This document shows positions 61,617 through 64,000 of a stretch of DNA of 64,000 nucleotides, piece after piece; within the stretch, counting starts at the first letter, position 1, and every line of letters starts with the position of its first letter. The position numbers were made by a program, and so were the translations under genes. The notes beneath the pieces are model-generated. The model was not told the origin of the DNA, ran no database searches, and was given only the letters and a program-made list of their open reading frames with translations. The DNA is from RGIG8775 sp045660295 (GTDB taxonomy: Bacteria > Bacillota > Clostridia > Oscillospirales > CAG-272), in contig JAZRDN010000040.1 in the NCBI GenBank assembly GCA_045660295.1, positions 38,337 to 102,336 on the forward strand, written 5' to 3'.

Positions 61617-61715
61617 GTGCTTGGTAAAATATGTGGAGTTTTGAACTGCATATTAGATGATATTATGGAGTTTATTCCTGAAAATGATGAAAAGGAGGGC
61701 GAGAACAATGTCTAA
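61617..61715 (+). pseudogene. C-terminal tail of an XRE (HTH_26-type) regulator, possible minimal antitoxin
   Basis: A 32-codon frame, too short for routine gene calling, reads LGKICGVLNCILDDIMEFIP then a Glu-rich tail. The pattern L-x-KIC-x2-LNC-x3-DIME-x-IP matches the end of Cro/CI-type HTH_26 regulators, but the helix-turn-helix that should precede it is absent: the frame is closed by TGA at 61602. Its stop overlaps the HipA-like start (ATGTCTAA), and its codons contain that gene's ribosome binding site, as in antitoxin-toxin pairs. The GTG start at 61617 has no good ribosome binding site, so whether it is translated is open. Confidence 0.55.
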
Positions 61716-62748
61716 TAGAAATTATGAGATATTAAGCGGTGACACACTTGTTGCGGTATGGAAAGAAGATAAGCTTTCTGTATTGAATGAAGCGTTGCTT
61801 CCTTTGTATTTGCGTAAAGTGCAGAATGCAGACATGTGGCTTGAAACACGCGCTATCGACAGTCATCGCGCAAATTCTCGTCTTTTGAAGAAAGCTCTTC
61901 GCTTGGTTGATAAGGACGATATTTCTACCGTAATTCATGTCAACGGAGCAACTATAACCGATAATTATTGGATTCGCGAGATCGGTTCAAATTTGACCTA
62001 TGATGATATTAAATTCTCGGATGATTACTTTTCTAACCTGGCCTTGAATGGTAACTACGATAGTTTTAACCGAGCTGCTAATAGCAAGCGCTCCAAGACT
62101 CCCGAACTTACCAATGTGGGAAGCTTTGAAAAGTGTTGGAAGCTTCGTGACGGCAAGTGGTGGATGTATAAGAAGGCTACCCACGATGAAATGTTTTCCG
62201 AGCTGTTCGTGTATGAACTTGGTAAGGCACTTGGAATGAATATGGCGGTTTATGAACGCGGAGAAGGATGTGTAAAATCTCTTGATTTCACCGACGCTGC
62301 CGCTGTTAACTTCGAGCCTGCATCGACTTTTATGGGTGATAATGAGGATTATATAGATGTAGTTAAGGTACTTGAAAAGATTTGCCCTCAAGCTATTCCC
62401 GATTATGTCAGAATGATCTTTATGGATACAATCTGCGCAAATCCCGATAGACATACAAATAATTTTGGACTTTTGCGCGATACAAAAACAGGAGAAATAC
62501 TTGATTTTGCACCAAACTACGATAACAATATGGCGTTGATTTCACGAGGATATCCTTCCCAACCCAGAGTTAAGGATATGTTGATTTCAATTTTTAATGA
62601 GCTGATGGAGGAGTATCCCACATATCGTGCATATATTCCCGAGGTTAACGAGACCATTGTGCGCAATGTGATTGCTAAACTCAATATGAAAGTCAAGACA
62701 CAAGTGGTTGTTGATTTAGTAGTAGGAAGATATGATGCTGTAAAATAG
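61708..62748 (+). CDS. HipA-like kinase-domain protein
   Basis: 346 residues. The C-terminal half has the HipA kinase signatures: WWMYKKATHDEMFSELFVYE for the nucleotide and helix region, the catalytic loop ICANPDRHTNNFG (Asp247) and the metal-binding FAPNYDNNMAL (Asp272). The N-terminal about 130 residues (NYEILSGDTLVAVWKEDKLS ... VNGATITDNYWIRE) are not the HipA N-terminal domain and are unassigned. HipA toxins phosphorylate aminoacyl-tRNA synthetases; the target here is unknown. The ATG at 61708 has GGAGGG ten nt upstream. Codon use is more A/T-rich than the core genes, consistent with a mobile element. Confidence 0.8.
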   Translation: MSNRNYEILSGDTLVAVWKEDKLSVLNEALLPLYLRKVQNADMWLETRAIDSHRANSRLLKKALRLVDKDDISTVIHVNGATITDNYWIREIGSNLTYDDIKFSDDYFSNLALNGNYDSFNRAANSKRSKTPELTNVGSFEKCWKLRDGKWWMYKKATHDEMFSELFVYELGKALGMNMAVYERGEGCVKSLDFTDAAAVNFEPASTFMGDNEDYIDVVKVLEKICPQAIPDYVRMIFMDTICANPDRHTNNFGLLRDTKTGEILDFAPNYDNNMALISRGYPSQPRVKDMLISIFNELMEEYPTYRAYIPEVNETIVRNVIAKLNMKVKTQVVVDLVVGRYDAVK

Positions 62749-62799
62749 TTATAATTTGCATCATAGATCGGGTAGATATCTGCGATTTATAAAGTAAGA

Positions 62800-62847
62800 A
62801 AAGAACGGGTTGACTTCGATTCTAAACGAAGCAAATCGTTCTTTTTA
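62800..62847 (+). terminator. Terminator after the HipA-like gene
   Basis: AAGAACG ... CTTCG/CGAAG ... CGTTCTT, a stem with an internal loop, followed by TTTATT. Confidence 0.7.
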
Positions 62848-62857
62848 TTGTATTCTG

Positions 62858-63108
62858 AAAACCACCAGCAGTGCTGGTGGTTCCAAAAAGCTTTAGCTTT
62901 GCCCAGTTAATTTATCCGAGCGAAGCGAGGAACCCGCCCCTTTGAAAATAATAAAATTTAAGCTATCAAACCGGCTACAAATATTTACTATTTCAATAGT
63001 GGTAGGGCAATTACCGCAAGTGGCGGATTTTTCGACGAGCCTATAGGCTCAGCGTGTGGAATGCCCCAAGGGGGCTATCGCAAGCCACCAGCACGGCTGG
63101 TGGTCATG
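62858..63108. mobile_element. Palindrome-flanked non-autonomous element (IS200/IS605-like MITE)
   Basis: A stretch of about 250 bp bounded by two similar hairpins: AACCACCAGCA-G-TGCTGGTGGTT (62860-62882) and CCACCAGC-ACG-GCTGGTGG (63085-63103). Inside are more palindromes (GAGCCTATAGGCTC at 63037-63050, GCCCC-AAG-GGGGC near 63063) and no gene of its own. Subterminal hairpins without inverted terminal repeats are the mark of the IS200/IS605 family, so this is read as a derivative lacking tnpA/tnpB. One end lies inside the serine recombinase gene and supplies its last codons. Confidence 0.55.
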
Positions 63109-64000
63109 ACTCGCACTGGAGCATTTGTAGTAATGATACGTCGCTCCACTTTGGCTCGTCCCGCTTTCGCCGAACATCAAGGACTGACAATCACCGCAGA
63201 ACAGCTTTGTTGTCAACAGATAATCGTCTTCCGCTTTGTGCCGCGCGGGAGCTTCTTTGTTTTTGGCAAGTTTTTCTTGAACTCGGTCAAACAGATCTTT
63301 TGTAATAATTGCCGGAATACCGTCGGGAACAAGAACCTCTCGGTATTTATATTCACCGATGTAGAAACGATTCTGAAGCAATCGAGAAACACTATGTAGA
63401 TTAAGCTCGCCACCGCGCTGATTTTTAAGACCGTGTTGGTTCAGTACGGCAACGATCTCCTTCATAGTGCGCCCCTCATCGTACATCGTAAAGGCTTCTA
63501 CGATGTACGGCGAGGTGATTGGATCAATGTGATAGTTTTTATCCTTGTCTATTGAAAATCCAATGGGAAGTGTTCCACCATTATATCGACATTTCAAAGC
63601 ATTTTCATGATGCCCACGCAAAACCTTTTCAGAAAGCTCAGCCGAATAGTATTCTGCCATACCTTCGAGTACGGATTCGAAAAGAATACCTTCCGAACCA
63701 TCCGAGATGGATTCCGTTACCGACATAACCTTAACACCGTTTCGCTTGAGTGTGGCTTTGTAGTTAGCCGAATCATATCGGTTGCGCGCAAAGCGGTCAA
63801 GCTTCCATACCAGCACAAGATTGAAGTTTTTCTTGGCACTGTCCTTGATCATACGTTGAAAATCGGGACGACGGTCGGTCTTTGCCGAAAAGGCACGGTC
63901 TATATATTCTGCAACAACGCTGATGTTGTTCTTTCTCGCAAAAGCGTAACACTCGCGTATCTGTCCGTCAATGGATTCCTCGCGCTGGTTCTCGCTTGAA
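63049..64000 (-). CDS. Large serine recombinase, truncated by an element at its 3' end (N-terminus outside window)
   Basis: Partial: 316 residues visible, and the first part with the catalytic Ser lies beyond the right edge. The visible protein enters in the resolvase domain (SSENQREESIDGQIRECYAF, RRPDFQRMIKDS, VWKLDRFARNRYDSA), passes through the Recombinase domain (GFSIDKDKNYHIDP ... LNQHGLKNQRGGELNLHSVS) and reaches the zinc ribbon (LFCGDCQSLMFGESG ... YYKCSSAS). There homology stops at about 63108: the last residues come from the palindromic element and the stop is inside it. The second Cys pair of the ribbon and the C-terminal coiled-coil are lost, so the enzyme is probably inactive. Such recombinases integrate conjugative elements and phages of Clostridia. 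Confidence 0.88.
   Translation of the reverse strand, partial: SSENQREESIDGQIRECYAFARKNNISVVAEYIDRAFSAKTDRRPDFQRMIKDSAKKNFNLVLVWKLDRFARNRYDSANYKATLKRNGVKVMSVTESISDGSEGILFESVLEGMAEYYSAELSEKVLRGHHENALKCRYNGGTLPIGFSIDKDKNYHIDPITSPYIVEAFTMYDEGRTMKEIVAVLNQHGLKNQRGGELNLHSVSRLLQNRFYIGEYKYREVLVPDGIPAIITKDLFDRVQEKLAKNKEAPARHKAEDDYLLTTKLFCGDCQSLMFGESGTSQSGATYHYYKCSSASHDHQPCWWLAIAPLGHSTR

Overview
The window comes from a chromosome of an endospore-forming member of the Bacillota, class Clostridia. An uncultured gut-type Eubacteriales lineage is likely, but the genus cannot be fixed from the sequence. Supporting marks are a complete spoIIAA-spoIIAB-sigF operon, an IspH fused to ribosomal protein S1, AddAB instead of RecBCD, a class B sortase, strong GGAGG ribosome binding sites, frequent TTG/GTG starts, and many TTGACA-17-TATAAT promoters. 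Base composition is moderate over most of the window and visibly richer in A+T after about 60.9 kb.

Layout. 1-9.99 kb (minus strand): the N-terminal part of a BspA-type leucine-rich-repeat lipoprotein running off the left edge, then a queG - unknown membrane protein - addB - addA operon. 10-16.1 kb (plus): HtrA-type protease, response regulator, histidine kinase, sortase B, RlmA-type rRNA methyltransferase, family 2 glycosyltransferase. 16.2-17.3 kb: an AraC regulator facing the remnant of a second one. 17.4-22.7 kb (minus): Ca2+ P-type ATPase, then ybaK followed by an orphan ParE/GyrB-type topoisomerase subunit. 22.9-31.1 kb (plus): murD, three tandem M42 aminopeptidases, a methionine gamma-lyase-family enzyme, a lipoprotein with an internal duplication, and a cysteine desulfurase. 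31.1-33.9 kb (minus): Na/Pi cotransporter and rsmA. 34-40.1 kb (plus): RpiR regulator, BaiN/HI0933-type flavoprotein, cmk, plsC, ispH-rpsA fusion, UPF0340 protein. 40.2-44.9 kb: a proton antiporter, then three related concanavalin-like surface genes, the first a frameshifted pseudogene. 45-48.6 kb: pgk, tpiA, rbfA, nrnA. 48.6-52.8 kb: two membrane proteins, metG, tatD. 53.2-57 kb: a divergent EF-G and the spoIIA operon. 57-60.9 kb (minus): a second response regulator - histidine kinase - HtrA operon.

From about 61.2 kb the sequence changes character. A good promoter leads into a gene start that closes after 16 codons. A low-GC stretch follows with a short tandem repeat, then a HipA-like kinase gene preceded by only the C-terminal tail of an XRE-type regulator. 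The window ends in a large serine recombinase gene whose 3' end is replaced by a small palindrome-flanked element resembling a non-autonomous IS200/IS605 derivative. This is the edge of an integrated, decaying mobile element.

Functionally, most genes are core housekeeping: recombinational repair, cell wall synthesis, glycolysis, translation, lipid and isoprenoid synthesis, and sporulation. The least explained parts are the two HtrA/two-component modules, the surface-lipoprotein family at 41.6-44.8 kb, the HipA-like island, and several long near-perfect palindromes between genes. No rRNA, tRNA or CRISPR array was seen.
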